NCBI GenBank assembly: GCA_020404105.1
Contig: JADBWH010000014.1
Span: forward strand, 1-44,845
DNA length: 44,845 bases
DNA from: Pseudanabaena sp. M53BS1SP1A06MG
GTDB taxonomy: Bacteria > Cyanobacteriota > Cyanobacteriia > Pseudanabaenales > Pseudanabaenaceae
Reading direction: 5' to 3'
Shown here: positions 21,805 to 30,812 of the stretch, piece by piece
How positions within the stretch are numbered: the stretch's first letter is position 1
How the letters are laid out: each line of letters begins with the position of its first letter
The notes under the pieces: model-generated
The model's database searches: none
What the model saw: the letters and a program-made list of their open reading frames with translations, nothing else
What the model was told of the DNA's origin: nothing
Translations under genes and position numbers: made by a program

Positions 21805-21837
21805 AAACTAAGAGGGCGTGATACGCCCTCTTAGTTT
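21805..21837 (-). terminator. Terminator of gloA
   Basis: AAACTAAGAGGGCGT-GAT-ACGCCCTCTTAGTTT: a perfect 15-bp stem overlapping the gloA stop codon by 2 nt. Confidence 0.8.
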
Positions 21838-22219
21838 ACTTAAGTTGAATTAATTCAATTTTGTAACCATCGGGATCTTCGACGAAAGCAATCTCTGTCG
21901 TGCCGTGTTTCATTGGTCCAGGCTCGCGTGTGATTTTGCCACCTTTTTCACGAATTGCGTCACAGGCTGTATAGATATTTTCCATGCCTAGTGCAATATG
22001 ACCATAGCCAGTACCAATTTCATAGGTCTCAGTATCCCAGTTATGGGTTAACTCGATAACGGCATTGCTTGATTCATCGCCATAGCCCACAAAGGCAAGG
22101 GTAAAGCGTCCATCTGGGTAATCTTTGCGACGCAATTCCTTCATGCCAAGGACATTAGTATAAAAATCTAGCGATCGCTCTAAGTTACCAACCCGAACCA
22201 TTGTATGTAAGACGCGCAT
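21836..22219 (-). CDS. gloA: Lactoylglutathione lyase (glyoxalase I)
   Basis: 127 residues, usual length. [27 protein letters not shown] opens the vicinal-oxygen-chelate fold. The four metal ligands are visible: His5, Glu in VIELTHNW, His in GYGHIAL and Glu in GYKIELIQ. It converts the methylglyoxal-glutathione hemithioacetal to S-lactoylglutathione in the cytosol. The ribosome site is AGAGGAAA. Confidence 0.95.
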   Translation of the reverse strand: MRVLHTMVRVGNLERSLDFYTNVLGMKELRRKDYPDGRFTLAFVGYGDESSNAVIELTHNWDTETYEIGTGYGHIALGMENIYTACDAIREKGGKITREPGPMKHGTTEIAFVEDPDGYKIELIQLK

Positions 22220-22251
22220 TTGAATTTCCTCTAAGTTTTGTATTTCAAAGA

Positions 22252-22296
22252 AGTTTACAGAAGCTTACCCCCTCAGAGGATACGCTTCTGTAAACT
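22252..22296 (-). terminator. Hairpin between DUF3531 gene and gloA
   Basis: AGTTTACAGAAGC and GCTTCTGTAAACT form a perfect 13-bp stem with a 19-nt loop, just after the DUF3531 stop codon in its reading direction. Confidence 0.6.
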
Positions 22297-22298
22297 AT

Positions 22299-22748
22299 TT
22301 ATTGATCATAATCCTCATCATCGAGACTCTTGGGTTCAACCAACCAGTCAGAGTTTTGTCCGCCGATAATGACCTCTTCGATTGCCACATATTCCTTATC
22401 AAACTGGCGCAAAGCATTAACTAGTGTATCGATCGCGATCGCATCGGCAGTTCCTAAGTCAACCCAGCACCTTGCCCAATCGTTTTCATACTCTAGATCA
22501 GTCATGTTATGCATCACTGACATCATCTCGTCATCGGCGGATTGGTTGTCATAGTCAAAGTAGCTTACATCGACACCAGATTCTAAAACCTGCATATTGC
22601 AAGCATTGAAGCCGCCCAATTTACCAAGTAAAAACCAAGAATTAAATACTTCGTCTAGCAATTGTTTTTCTTGCTGTGAGGGAGCTTCATTAAATTTTAT
22701 CCAGATCCATAAGTCAAACCAATCACATTCTCGAAATCTAACTTCCAT
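22299..22748 (-). CDS. DUF3531 family protein
   Basis: 149 residues. The start was chosen at the ATG (MEVRFRECDWFDLWIWI); a TTG two codons upstream is possible. CDWFDLWIW..., WFLLGKLGGFNA and CWVDLGTADA are typical of a family shared by cyanobacteria and chloroplasts. It is acidic and soluble. The function is not established. Confidence 0.75.
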   Translation of the reverse strand: MEVRFRECDWFDLWIWIKFNEAPSQQEKQLLDEVFNSWFLLGKLGGFNACNMQVLESGVDVSYFDYDNQSADDEMMSVMHNMTDLEYENDWARCWVDLGTADAIAIDTLVNALRQFDKEYVAIEEVIIGGQNSDWLVEPKSLDDEDYDQ

Positions 22749-22830
22749 AACCAACTTGCAGATCTTTCAAAAATCTCGATAAAAAATAAAAATATGTCAG
22801 TCTTCAGTTTAGGCGATCGCTACACTCAGA

Positions 22831-22987
22831 TAAGTAACGTCAGTTCGGGTTAAGCTGGCAAATTTTAAAAGCCCAAAGGCAAAAGCCTTGCTAAGTAAGG
22901 CTTTTGCCTTTGGGCTTTGAGAGAGGTTTGGCTACGCCAAACCTCTCTCAAAGCCCGTTTCAAATTATCCCGAACTCACGTTACTTA
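22831..22987. mobile_element. MITE A, copy 1
   Basis: 157 bp with terminal repeats TAAGTAACGTCAGTTCGGG and its complement. Inside are two perfect hairpins: AAAGCCCAAAGGCAAAAGCC with complement, and GAGAGAGGTTTGGC-TAC-complement. It ends directly against the stop codon of the PIN-like toxin gene. Copies 2 and 3 have exactly the same length. Confidence 0.9.
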
Positions 22988-23356
22988 CTATTGCACTTGA
23001 TCATTAGATGGTTTGCGACGAATCCTGATTTTTTGCTTAGTAGCAATCACCACTGCTCCTAATTCTAAGTCTTGGTTGTGATTAATCAAAACCTCTTGCA
23101 GTAACTGTTTTCGTTCTGCTCTCGGTAGATTTTCTAGGCGTAGAACACCACAATGATTTTTTTGTTGTAGCCAAATCATTTGCTCAAAATCATTATCGGT
23201 TGTAACAATTACACGTTCTTCTCTAACAGCCCAAGCAATAATCTCGTCATCACCCATTCTTGGGTTGACATCTTTTACACAAGCAACTTTATGACCAAGC
23301 TCTACAAGAAGTGTTGACAAAACACCACTAGCATTAACATCTACAAGAAATTTCAT
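22988..23356 (-). CDS. DUF5615 PIN-like toxin
   Basis: 122 residues. MKFLVDVNASGVLSTLLVELGH, DDEIIAWAVREERVIVTTDNDFEQM and the following GVLRL form the PIN-like fold with acidic residues D6, D37/E38 and D54. Such proteins are predicted RNases. It lies 3 nt after a DUF433 gene, the usual antitoxin partner. The stop codon abuts MITE A1, so the last residues (IRRKPSNDQVQ) might have changed on insertion. Confidence 0.82.
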   Translation of the reverse strand: MKFLVDVNASGVLSTLLVELGHKVACVKDVNPRMGDDEIIAWAVREERVIVTTDNDFEQMIWLQQKNHCGVLRLENLPRAERKQLLQEVLINHNQDLELGAVVIATKQKIRIRRKPSNDQVQ

Positions 23357-23359
23357 ACT

Positions 23360-23614
23360 TTAAGATGCGACTCGTTCCACAATTTCTTCGTTAGCAACAA
23401 GTCGATAAGCGTATAGGAGTGCTGCATGAATATCAGCTATCTCTAATTCTGGATAGTCTTCCAGAATTTCTGAGATAGAAGCTTCTTTTGCTAGTAATTC
23501 TAAGATCATTGCTACTGATATTCTCAAACCACGAATTGTCGGCTTGCCACAAAGAATTTCTTTACTAAAAGTAATTCGTGATAGTAAATTTTCAGTGGAA
23601 TTTTTTGTATACAT
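23360..23614 (-). CDS. DUF433 antitoxin-like protein
   Basis: 84 residues. The start was taken at the ATG (MYTKNSTENLLSRITF); a TTG at 23674 would add 20 residues. KEILCGKPTIRGLRISVAMILELLA and DYPELEIADIHAALLYA are the DUF433 signature, a helix-turn-helix-like domain that pairs with DUF5615 toxins. It precedes the toxin in a two-gene operon and probably represses it. Confidence 0.82.
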   Translation of the reverse strand: MYTKNSTENLLSRITFSKEILCGKPTIRGLRISVAMILELLAKEASISEILEDYPELEIADIHAALLYAYRLVANEEIVERVAS

Positions 23615-23688
23615 AATTGTTTTGAGAAGCTGTTGGTTAATTCTGACTACATTATCCTGCTCAAAGTCTTTCAAAATTTGTCTATCGA

Positions 23689-24006
23689 TCAGTCAATTTG
23701 ATTTCTAAGACTACTCAATTCGTCTTGAGTCATTTCGTCTTCAATTGTTTCATCTGGAATAAACTCGATTGTGATTTCCACCCTTCCTTTTTGCCATTTT
23801 GGTTGATCAACTTTCATTAAACGGGCAGGTAAACCTGTACTAAATAGCGCGCCAACCCCACCTTTAGCTACACATTGATAGATAAGAGCTAGCAGATCTT
23901 TAGGTGGGCGAATATACTTGTTTCCCAAAAAAAGAGTGTTACTTCCGTCAGGAAATATTTCAATAACATCATTTTCTTGATCAATATGCTTAATATTTAT
24001 CGCCAT
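23689..24006 (-). CDS. KGK-domain-like protein
   Basis: 105 residues. The distal segment WQKGRVEITIEFIPDE, preceded by GLPARLMKVDQPK, resembles the KGK family known mainly from cyanobacteria (here KGR). It is soluble, acidic at the end, and without catalytic motifs. The function is unknown. It lies 14 nt upstream of the longer DUF433 start and could belong to that operon. Confidence 0.55.
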   Translation of the reverse strand: MAINIKHIDQENDVIEIFPDGSNTLFLGNKYIRPPKDLLALIYQCVAKGGVGALFSTGLPARLMKVDQPKWQKGRVEITIEFIPDETIEDEMTQDELSSLRNQID

Positions 24007-24047
24007 TTTTCTTTGTTCCCCACAATTTTTATTATCCTATCACTTAC

Positions 24048-24938
24048 TTAGTCTGAATTTGCTTCAGAGTCAGGCTTTTGGACTTGGAGGAGTTGACGGC
24101 GGCGACGGCGTAGGAATAGGTAAATAGCTAGGGGAATTAACCAATAAGGGCAATAGACTAATAACCAGATCGCTAGTTTTAATAAACCAATACTGACACC
24201 TACTAAGGAACTAGTTGCACTATTCCAAGTGTTTTGAATTTGCGTACCAAGATCGGATTGAGGCGGAATCGTGGCGATCGCAGAGGAAAGAGTGACTTGA
24301 ATTGTGGAATAGGCAACCTGATTTTTTAAATTGGTTAACTGAGCATCAATTTGCTCGATCATTTCCCGCACACGGCTGAGTTCCTGCGTCACCTTGAGGA
24401 CATCACCGACGGAGCCAGTTTGCTTGAGTATTTCCTGTAACTGCAACTCAGTTTGACGCAAATTTTTGAGGCGGGCTTGCAAATCAACTAATTGATTGGA
24501 GACATCCTCAGCCTTAAGCGATCGCCCCTTGACAATACCTAACTGTGCGATCGTCTCTAATACCGAATCAAGACGTTCTTGGGGAATTCTGAGTTTGAGA
24601 GACACTGACTGAGCAATGCCATAGCTGCCAGTGCGAAAGTCCTGTAGTTCTAAAATGTCGCCCTGTTGCTGTTTGACCAAATCTGATATGGCTTTAGTCG
24701 TGTCTTCGATGGATTTTACCTGTATCGAGATGTCAGCCGATTTAATCAGTTGCGGACGAGGGATAGCAGCTTTGGCAGGTGTTGCGAAGTCAGCATTGGG
24801 AGCTTGTTCAGGCAAGTCGGCGAGATTGGCTGGAGCAGAGGCTTTATTTGATAACGAGGACGCACAACTTGCTAGGGCGATCGCTGTCAGCATACTCAAG
24901 ACCTTTAGAGATCTATTGGAAGATGGTTGACCTTTCAA
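24048..24938 (-). CDS. DUF4349 lipoprotein
   Basis: 296 residues. The lipobox ALASC (about residues 21-25) marks a lipoprotein. The core IKSADISIQVKSIEDTTKAI... through LKLRIPQERLDSVLETIAQLG is DUF4349. It is followed by a coiled coil (residues 150-205, LQARLKNLRQTELQLQEIL) and a C-terminal transmembrane helix near residue 260, with an RRRRR tail. It is anchored at both ends in the cytoplasmic membrane. The function is unknown; the family is often linked to envelope integrity. Confidence 0.82.
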   Translation of the reverse strand: MKGQPSSNRSLKVLSMLTAIALASCASSLSNKASAPANLADLPEQAPNADFATPAKAAIPRPQLIKSADISIQVKSIEDTTKAISDLVKQQQGDILELQDFRTGSYGIAQSVSLKLRIPQERLDSVLETIAQLGIVKGRSLKAEDVSNQLVDLQARLKNLRQTELQLQEILKQTGSVGDVLKVTQELSRVREMIEQIDAQLTNLKNQVAYSTIQVTLSSAIATIPPQSDLGTQIQNTWNSATSSLVGVSIGLLKLAIWLLVYCPYWLIPLAIYLFLRRRRRQLLQVQKPDSEANSD

Positions 24939-25232
24939 TGGTGTTACCTCTATGGTTAAGGACTCCTGACTCTATCTTAAAGCCAATTACGAATTGCTCT
25001 ATATTTGCCAAAGTATAGTATCATCCGTCGGAATAATTTGATTTTAAAGATTTTGCGATATAAGCTTTTTAGTGATTTGTAACGATAAATTACGATACAG
25101 TGCTAAAGTTAGATTCAAATTAGTCTAAAAGTCTCAAGCACCCTGTGTAAAATTCCTGAGACATATCGTAAATGATCGTTAAAGATCATAATTGACAAAG
25201 TGTGTTAAGTGTGTTGAGTCCCATCCTTGCTC
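24939..25232. promoter_or_regulatory. Shared upstream region of DUF4349 and LCP genes
   Basis: About 290 bp between two divergent genes, AT-rich, with several short GATCGTTAAAGATC-type inverted stretches (near 25170-25190). It must hold both promoters; I cannot place them exactly. Confidence 0.35.
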
Positions 25233-26720
25233 ATGGCTGGGCGATCGCTGAAGCAAATATTCAGTCGTGAGGAGTATTTCCTACCCGTGGCAACAAATCC
25301 CATCAATCTAAGACAAAAGACTGGTTTGGCACGTAAGCCCAAATCCAAGAAGAATTTCTTAAGTCACAAATGGACACTATTTCTAGTGTTGTTTGTAGCG
25401 CTGATCTCTGGGGGACTAGGTGCAGGATTAGCATTTGTATTAAGTAGTCGTCCTTTTCAGCAGCGACAACTATCAGTAGATGAAGCTGCTGTGTTTAACC
25501 GTAATTCAGATAGCATGACTTCTGCGATCGCTGGTGTCCCGACACTAACTCGACCTGTGAATATTTTGGTCTTGGGGACAATCATGCTCACATCTGATTT
25601 GCCTGATGCTCAGTCAAAGCCAAAGGGCAAATATCTGGCTGAGGTTGATAACAACCTCAATGGCATGAGTGACGCTATGTTGCTCATTCGGTTTGATCCT
25701 ACTACTCAAAAAGTTGCTGTCCTCTCAATTCCTAGAGACAGTCGTGTCAATATTCAGGGGGTAGGAACCACCAAGATTAACTTTGCCAACTACGCAGGTG
25801 GTGCATCTTTATCAGCCCAAACCGTAAGCCAAGTTTTAGGCGATATCCCTATTGATCGCTATATTCGCTTCAACGTGAACGGATTTGGTAAGTTAGTCGA
25901 TGCCCTTGGCGGTATTGATATTTATGTACCAAAAAAGCTGAAGTATCAAGATGATAGCCAGCATTTGTACATCAATCTCAATGCAGGACAACAAAAGCTA
26001 AATGGTAGTAAGGCAGTGCAATACATGCGCTACCGCCATGATGATCTTGGTGATATTGGTCGGGTGCAACGTCAGCAGGCTTTTTTCCGTGCTTTTATCG
26101 ATCAAAAACTCAATCCTGAGTTCATTACTAAGTTTCCAGAGATCCTCGCCATCGTTAAGGACAATATCGACACAAACCTCTCTGTCGAAGAAGTTCTTGC
26201 CCTTGCTAGCTACACCTCAAAAGTTGATCGCAAGAGTATTCAGATGCATATGGCTCCTGGACGCTTTAGCAACCCTGGAGAATTTGATAATCTCAGCTAT
26301 TGGATTTTGGATAACCGACTGCTTGCCAAGTTAATGTCTCAAAATTTTGGATTAATGAAGTCTGCTGATCCAAGCACTGATAATAACTCCCAGTCCTTGA
26401 GGGTAGCAATTCAAGATAGTATGTCTCAGCCTGAAGGCACAAAAAAAGCGACCACAGTACTTTCTAGGGCGGGATACGCTCAAGTATTTGCTGCTAGTGA
26501 TCGTTGGACAAAGCCAATTGCAAAGACGCAGATCATTGCTCAAAATGGCGATCGCGCTAGTGCCGAAAAATTACGCGATGCACTGGGTATTGGTGAGGTC
26601 TTAGTTGAGTCTACGGGTGATATCGAGTCAGACATCACGGTGCGTGTAGGTAAAGACTGGCTCCAAGCCAATAACATTCCTCTCAAACCAGTGAAATCTA
26701 TACCAAGCAAACAACGCTAA
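25233..26720 (+). CDS. LytR-CpsA-Psr (LCP) family ligase
   Basis: 495 residues from the ATG; a TTG at 25227 would add 2. A cytoplasmic basic segment and one transmembrane helix (about 48-70) precede the LCP domain: LSIPRDSRVNI (about 163-173), TKINFANYAGG and YMRYRHDDLGDIGRVQRQ, with the Arg and Asp residues of the active site. The C-terminal 100 residues match the LytR_C domain (TVLSRAGYAQVFAASDRW...). LCP enzymes transfer polyprenyl-linked glycans onto peptidoglycan or other acceptors. Confidence 0.9.
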   Translation: MAGRSLKQIFSREEYFLPVATNPINLRQKTGLARKPKSKKNFLSHKWTLFLVLFVALISGGLGAGLAFVLSSRPFQQRQLSVDEAAVFNRNSDSMTSAIAGVPTLTRPVNILVLGTIMLTSDLPDAQSKPKGKYLAEVDNNLNGMSDAMLLIRFDPTTQKVAVLSIPRDSRVNIQGVGTTKINFANYAGGASLSAQTVSQVLGDIPIDRYIRFNVNGFGKLVDALGGIDIYVPKKLKYQDDSQHLYINLNAGQQKLNGSKAVQYMRYRHDDLGDIGRVQRQQAFFRAFIDQKLNPEFITKFPEILAIVKDNIDTNLSVEEVLALASYTSKVDRKSIQMHMAPGRFSNPGEFDNLSYWILDNRLLAKLMSQNFGLMKSADPSTDNNSQSLRVAIQDSMSQPEGTKKATTVLSRAGYAQVFAASDRWTKPIAKTQIIAQNGDRASAEKLRDALGIGEVLVESTGDIESDITVRVGKDWLQANNIPLKPVKSIPSKQR

Positions 26721-26735
26721 AGCAGTTACAAGATT

Positions 26736-26783
26736 GGTAGTGCTGCCAAGTAATTTTTTTAGTAATTGTGTTGCATGACTACC
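26736..26783 (+). mobile_element. MITE C, short copy 2
   Basis: 48 bp from GGTAGTGCTG to CATGACTACC. It shares about 38 bp with C1 (AAGTAATTTTTTTAGTAATT and neighbours) but lacks the half that completes the central stem. No target duplication is visible. Confidence 0.7.
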
Positions 26784-26810
26784 CAGTTTTAGTCATATTT
26801 TCCAAATTTT

Positions 26811-26835
26811 TAAGATGTCACTCAGTGACATCTTA
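26811..26835. repeat. Perfect 12-bp palindrome
   Basis: TAAGATGTCACT-C-AGTGACATCTTA. Its last two bases are the first of MITE A2. There is no T-tract, so it is a doubtful terminator for the LCP gene. Confidence 0.6.
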
Positions 26836-26990
26836 AGTAACGTGAGTTCGGGTTAAGTTGGCAAGTTTTAAAAGCCCAAAAGTAAAAGCCTTGCTTAGCA
26901 AGGCTTTTACTTTTGGGCTTTGAGAGAGGGTTTGCTACGCAAACCCTCTCTCAAAGACTGTTTCAAATTATCCCGAACTCACATTAAGTA
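26834..26990. mobile_element. MITE A, copy 2
   Basis: 157 bp, TAAGTAACGTGAGTTCGGG at the left and CCCGAACTCACATTAAGTA at the right, with both internal hairpins. It ends 5 bp before the stop codon of the SDR gene, as copy 1 does beside the toxin gene. Confidence 0.9.
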
Positions 26991-26995
26991 GTTAT

Positions 26996-27652
26996 TTATA
27001 CAGTTGCAAATAATTCAGCAATTGGGCGATCAGGTGTATCGGCGTTAACCACAATCTCAACAAGTTTATTCTTGGCATTATCTTCAAATAGAGCCTCTAC
27101 CGTTACTTGGGAAACCTTAGTACGGGGAATACTGCCTTCAAAGAGAGTGTCAGCACCAACTAGGACTAAACCACCTTCTTTTTCACGATTGAGTAGCCCC
27201 CCTGGACGGACGATGGTATAGGTTAAACCGCTATCTTGCAGATATCTTTCAGCCTGCTTTTTCCAAAACAGCACTAGCCAAAATAAATTGAGGGGATGCA
27301 AAAATTTCGATACACAAAGGGATGAGACGATCACAAAATGTTGGATATTTTTTGCCTTAGCAGCCTTGACTAAGTTCTTTGTACCAATGAAATCGACGAG
27401 ATATGGCTCAAGGACGTTGAGGCTTGGCTTTGCCCCTGTCGCGCATATCAAAACATCACAATCTGCGATCGCCTCTGGCAAAGTATCCGCGAAAAGGACA
27501 TTTCCTTGGACTAACTCTACTCCAGTTGGCAAAACCTGCTTCGCTAGTTCCAAATTACGAACCAAAGCTCTAACAGAAATATTACGCTTGATTAATTCGG
27601 AGACAATATGTCGTCCTGTTTGTCCTGTGGCTCCAGCTACAAATGCTTTCAT
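26996..27652 (-). CDS. Atypical short-chain dehydrogenase / NAD(P)-binding protein
   Basis: 218 residues. The dinucleotide site is GATGQTGRHIV (7-17), followed by RALVRN, which favours NADP. VLICATGAKPSLNVLEPYLVDFIGTKNLVKAAK and YTIVRPGGLL are typical of the atypical SDR5 group, including proteins involved in photosystem assembly and chlorophyll metabolism. The catalytic Tyr-Lys pair of classical SDRs is absent, as is usual in this group. Substrate unknown. Confidence 0.85.
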   Translation of the reverse strand: MKAFVAGATGQTGRHIVSELIKRNISVRALVRNLELAKQVLPTGVELVQGNVLFADTLPEAIADCDVLICATGAKPSLNVLEPYLVDFIGTKNLVKAAKAKNIQHFVIVSSLCVSKFLHPLNLFWLVLFWKKQAERYLQDSGLTYTIVRPGGLLNREKEGGLVLVGADTLFEGSIPRTKVSQVTVEALFEDNAKNKLVEIVVNADTPDRPIAELFATV

Positions 27653-27812
27653 ACTTGAATTGCTAACTAATCACCATAACTATCTATCCCAGTATAAGCG
27701 GCGCAAAGTCCTACCTATCCTAATTCAGTCCGATCATTTCAGGTGAACTACTCTGATATAATCCACGAATAAAAATATATGTTTTTCAAACAAATTCATT
27801 AAGAAACGTTAA

Positions 27813-28825
<1,013 letters not shown>

Positions 28826-28882
28826 GTCAACACAAATTTTTGACTGATTTGATGTGGAAATATTTACTGTGTCATTAACTCT

Positions 28883-29599
28883 ATGAACGCCAAAGAACTT
28901 CTCGAAAGTTACGCTCAGGGTGATCGCGACTTTAGTAAGCGATCGCTGACTGGCTTGATCTTAACCGGGGCAAACCTATCTGGGGCAAACTTTATCGAAT
29001 CAGATCTTGAAGAAATTACGCTTGACATTGCTAACTTAGAGGATGCAGAACTAAATCTAGCAAATTTGATCAGGGCAAATTTGAGTGGTTCTATTTTGAT
29101 CCAAGCTAATCTTAATGGCACAATCTTAGAACAGGCTTCATTAATCGGAGCAAATCTTTCGGAAGCTTTCTTAATCGAAGCAGATTTAAGTGATGCCGTC
29201 TTATTAGAAGCAAATTTTACTAATGCTTTCCTGACTAGTGCGAATCTGACGCGATCACGTTTATGTCGAGCCAACTTTGCGAATGCCTTTTTGACAGGTG
29301 CTTACTTAAATGGTGCTGATCTACGTGGAGCAAATCTCACAGGTGCTGATCTTAGTCGTGCAAATCTCACAGGTGCAAATCTCGCAGGCGCAGATCTCAG
29401 TCGCGCAAATCTGACGAATGCCAAACTCAATTGGGTAAATCTAGCCAATGCTAAGTTAATTGGGGCAGATTTGACAGGAACCTATTTATCATCTCTCAAA
29501 AGTATTGAAGGCACTGATTTTAAGGATGCACGTAATGCCCCAAACTCCGTTGAGATTGTTAATATGGAAGAGGTTAATCCAAATTCAATAGGAATTTGA
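28883..29599 (+). CDS. Pentapeptide-repeat protein
   Basis: 238 residues. From about residue 22 to 215 the sequence is an almost unbroken run of A(N/D)Lxx units (GANLSGANFIESDLEE..., GADLRGANLTGADLSRANL), giving about 35-38 units. It should fold into a right-handed quadrilateral beta-helix. The short N-terminus (MNAKELLESYAQGDRDFS) is the usual cap of cyanobacterial members. No signal peptide, so cytosolic or lumen-independent. Function unknown. Confidence 0.93.
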   Translation: MNAKELLESYAQGDRDFSKRSLTGLILTGANLSGANFIESDLEEITLDIANLEDAELNLANLIRANLSGSILIQANLNGTILEQASLIGANLSEAFLIEADLSDAVLLEANFTNAFLTSANLTRSRLCRANFANAFLTGAYLNGADLRGANLTGADLSRANLTGANLAGADLSRANLTNAKLNWVNLANAKLIGADLTGTYLSSLKSIEGTDFKDARNAPNSVEIVNMEEVNPNSIGI

Positions 29600-29653
29600 T
29601 AGTCAAGATGAGTCACCTAACTATCACAATTCATTTATATAATTCAAAAGCTT

Positions 29654-30775
29654 ATGCCCTTGTTTAGTTCCGTGTTTAGTCACACTAAAACTTTTACATA
29701 TAGAATTTCTCATTTCGCCTTAATAATGACGATCACAGGTGTGATCGCTATACCAATTAATAACAATGTCTATGCTCAAGCCCAAAAAGATGCGGTGGAA
29801 TGGATCAAGCAGGGGCGACAACTTTGGCAAAGAAATGACATTTCTGGGGCGATCGCAGCCTATCAACAAGCTGCACGGTTAGAGCCGAAAAATTCTAAAA
29901 TTCTGACAAGTCTTGGCTTCCTACTCACCCAACAAAATAATTATTCAGGAGCAATCTCAGCTTTAGAGAGGGCAACGCGGTTAGATAATACTAATGCTAA
30001 GGCTTTTAACGCCCTAGGTTTTGTCTATGTCAGGATTAAGGACTATCCCAATGCCATCAATGCCTATCGGCGAGCCATCTCCCTAGATCGCCAAAATATT
30101 GATGCCTATAACAGTATCGGCTTTTTGTTGACTCAACAAAAAAACTACGCTGAAGCTGCCAAGATCTATCGTCAAGCAATTGCCGCTTCTCCTAATGATG
30201 TCAAAAGCTATCTCAATTTGGGCTATGTGTTGAAGCTATCAGGTGATCGCGAAGGTGCGGTAGCCATCTATAGCCAAGCTGATAAAATTGCCCCTTTTGA
30301 TGCAGATGTATTAGTAGCCCTTGGTGGTCTCTTTGCAGAGCAAAATCAAAACGAAAATGCGCTTGCCAAATACAAACTTGCCTTAGAAGTTAATCCGCGT
30401 CATCCACAAGCCAATCTAGCGATCGCAAGAGTTTTACAAAGTCAAGGTAATTATGCTGATGCGATTACCTCTCTGCGGAGAGCCGCCACTGCCAAGAATA
30501 TCTCTCCTAATAATTTAATCGACTTGCAACGAGAGATTGCCAACCTGTATATTCAACAAGGTTCTCTATCAGGAGCGATCGTCGCCTATCGTGAAATTAT
30601 TGAAGCAGAGCCTGAGGAAGCCGAGACTTATCTGGCTTTGGGTAAATTACTCGTTACACAGCAAAGGGTAACTGAAGCTCGCAAAAACCTCGAAACTGCT
30701 GAGAGGTTATTTAACCAACAGGGTAATATCGATGGTTTAGCCCAAACTCGCAAAGTTTTATCAGAACTCAAATAA
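29654..30775 (+). CDS. Exported TPR-repeat protein
   Basis: 373 residues. A signal peptide (hydrophobic core about 20-34, end VYAQA) is followed by about nine tetratricopeptide repeats, residues 47-370. They are recognisable by repeated G-F/Y-A...A-x-P spacing (GAIAAYQQAARLEPKN, NAINAYRRAISLDRQN). TPR arrays act as protein-binding scaffolds; in this position, probably in the periplasm or thylakoid lumen. Partner unknown. Confidence 0.88.
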   Translation: MPLFSSVFSHTKTFTYRISHFALIMTITGVIAIPINNNVYAQAQKDAVEWIKQGRQLWQRNDISGAIAAYQQAARLEPKNSKILTSLGFLLTQQNNYSGAISALERATRLDNTNAKAFNALGFVYVRIKDYPNAINAYRRAISLDRQNIDAYNSIGFLLTQQKNYAEAAKIYRQAIAASPNDVKSYLNLGYVLKLSGDREGAVAIYSQADKIAPFDADVLVALGGLFAEQNQNENALAKYKLALEVNPRHPQANLAIARVLQSQGNYADAITSLRRAATAKNISPNNLIDLQREIANLYIQQGSLSGAIVAYREIIEAEPEEAETYLALGKLLVTQQRVTEARKNLETAERLFNQQGNIDGLAQTRKVLSELK

Positions 30776-30812
30776 ATAAGAGAGCCGCACTTTGTGTGGC
30801 TCTCTTATTTTA
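30775..30812. terminator. Bidirectional terminator
   Basis: AATAAGAGAGCCGCAC-TTT-GTGTGGCTCTCTTATT, a 16-bp stem with a single G-T pair, between convergent genes; TTT follows. Confidence 0.88.

Noticed and set aside
22424-22609. Plus-strand frames opposite the DUF3531 gene
   Set aside because: Shadow frames with low-complexity Ser/Arg/His composition and no start signals.
22831-22987. Remnant of an insertion sequence with transposase
   Set aside because: No coding capacity; all three copies are 157 bp and consist of hairpins, so MITE is the better description.
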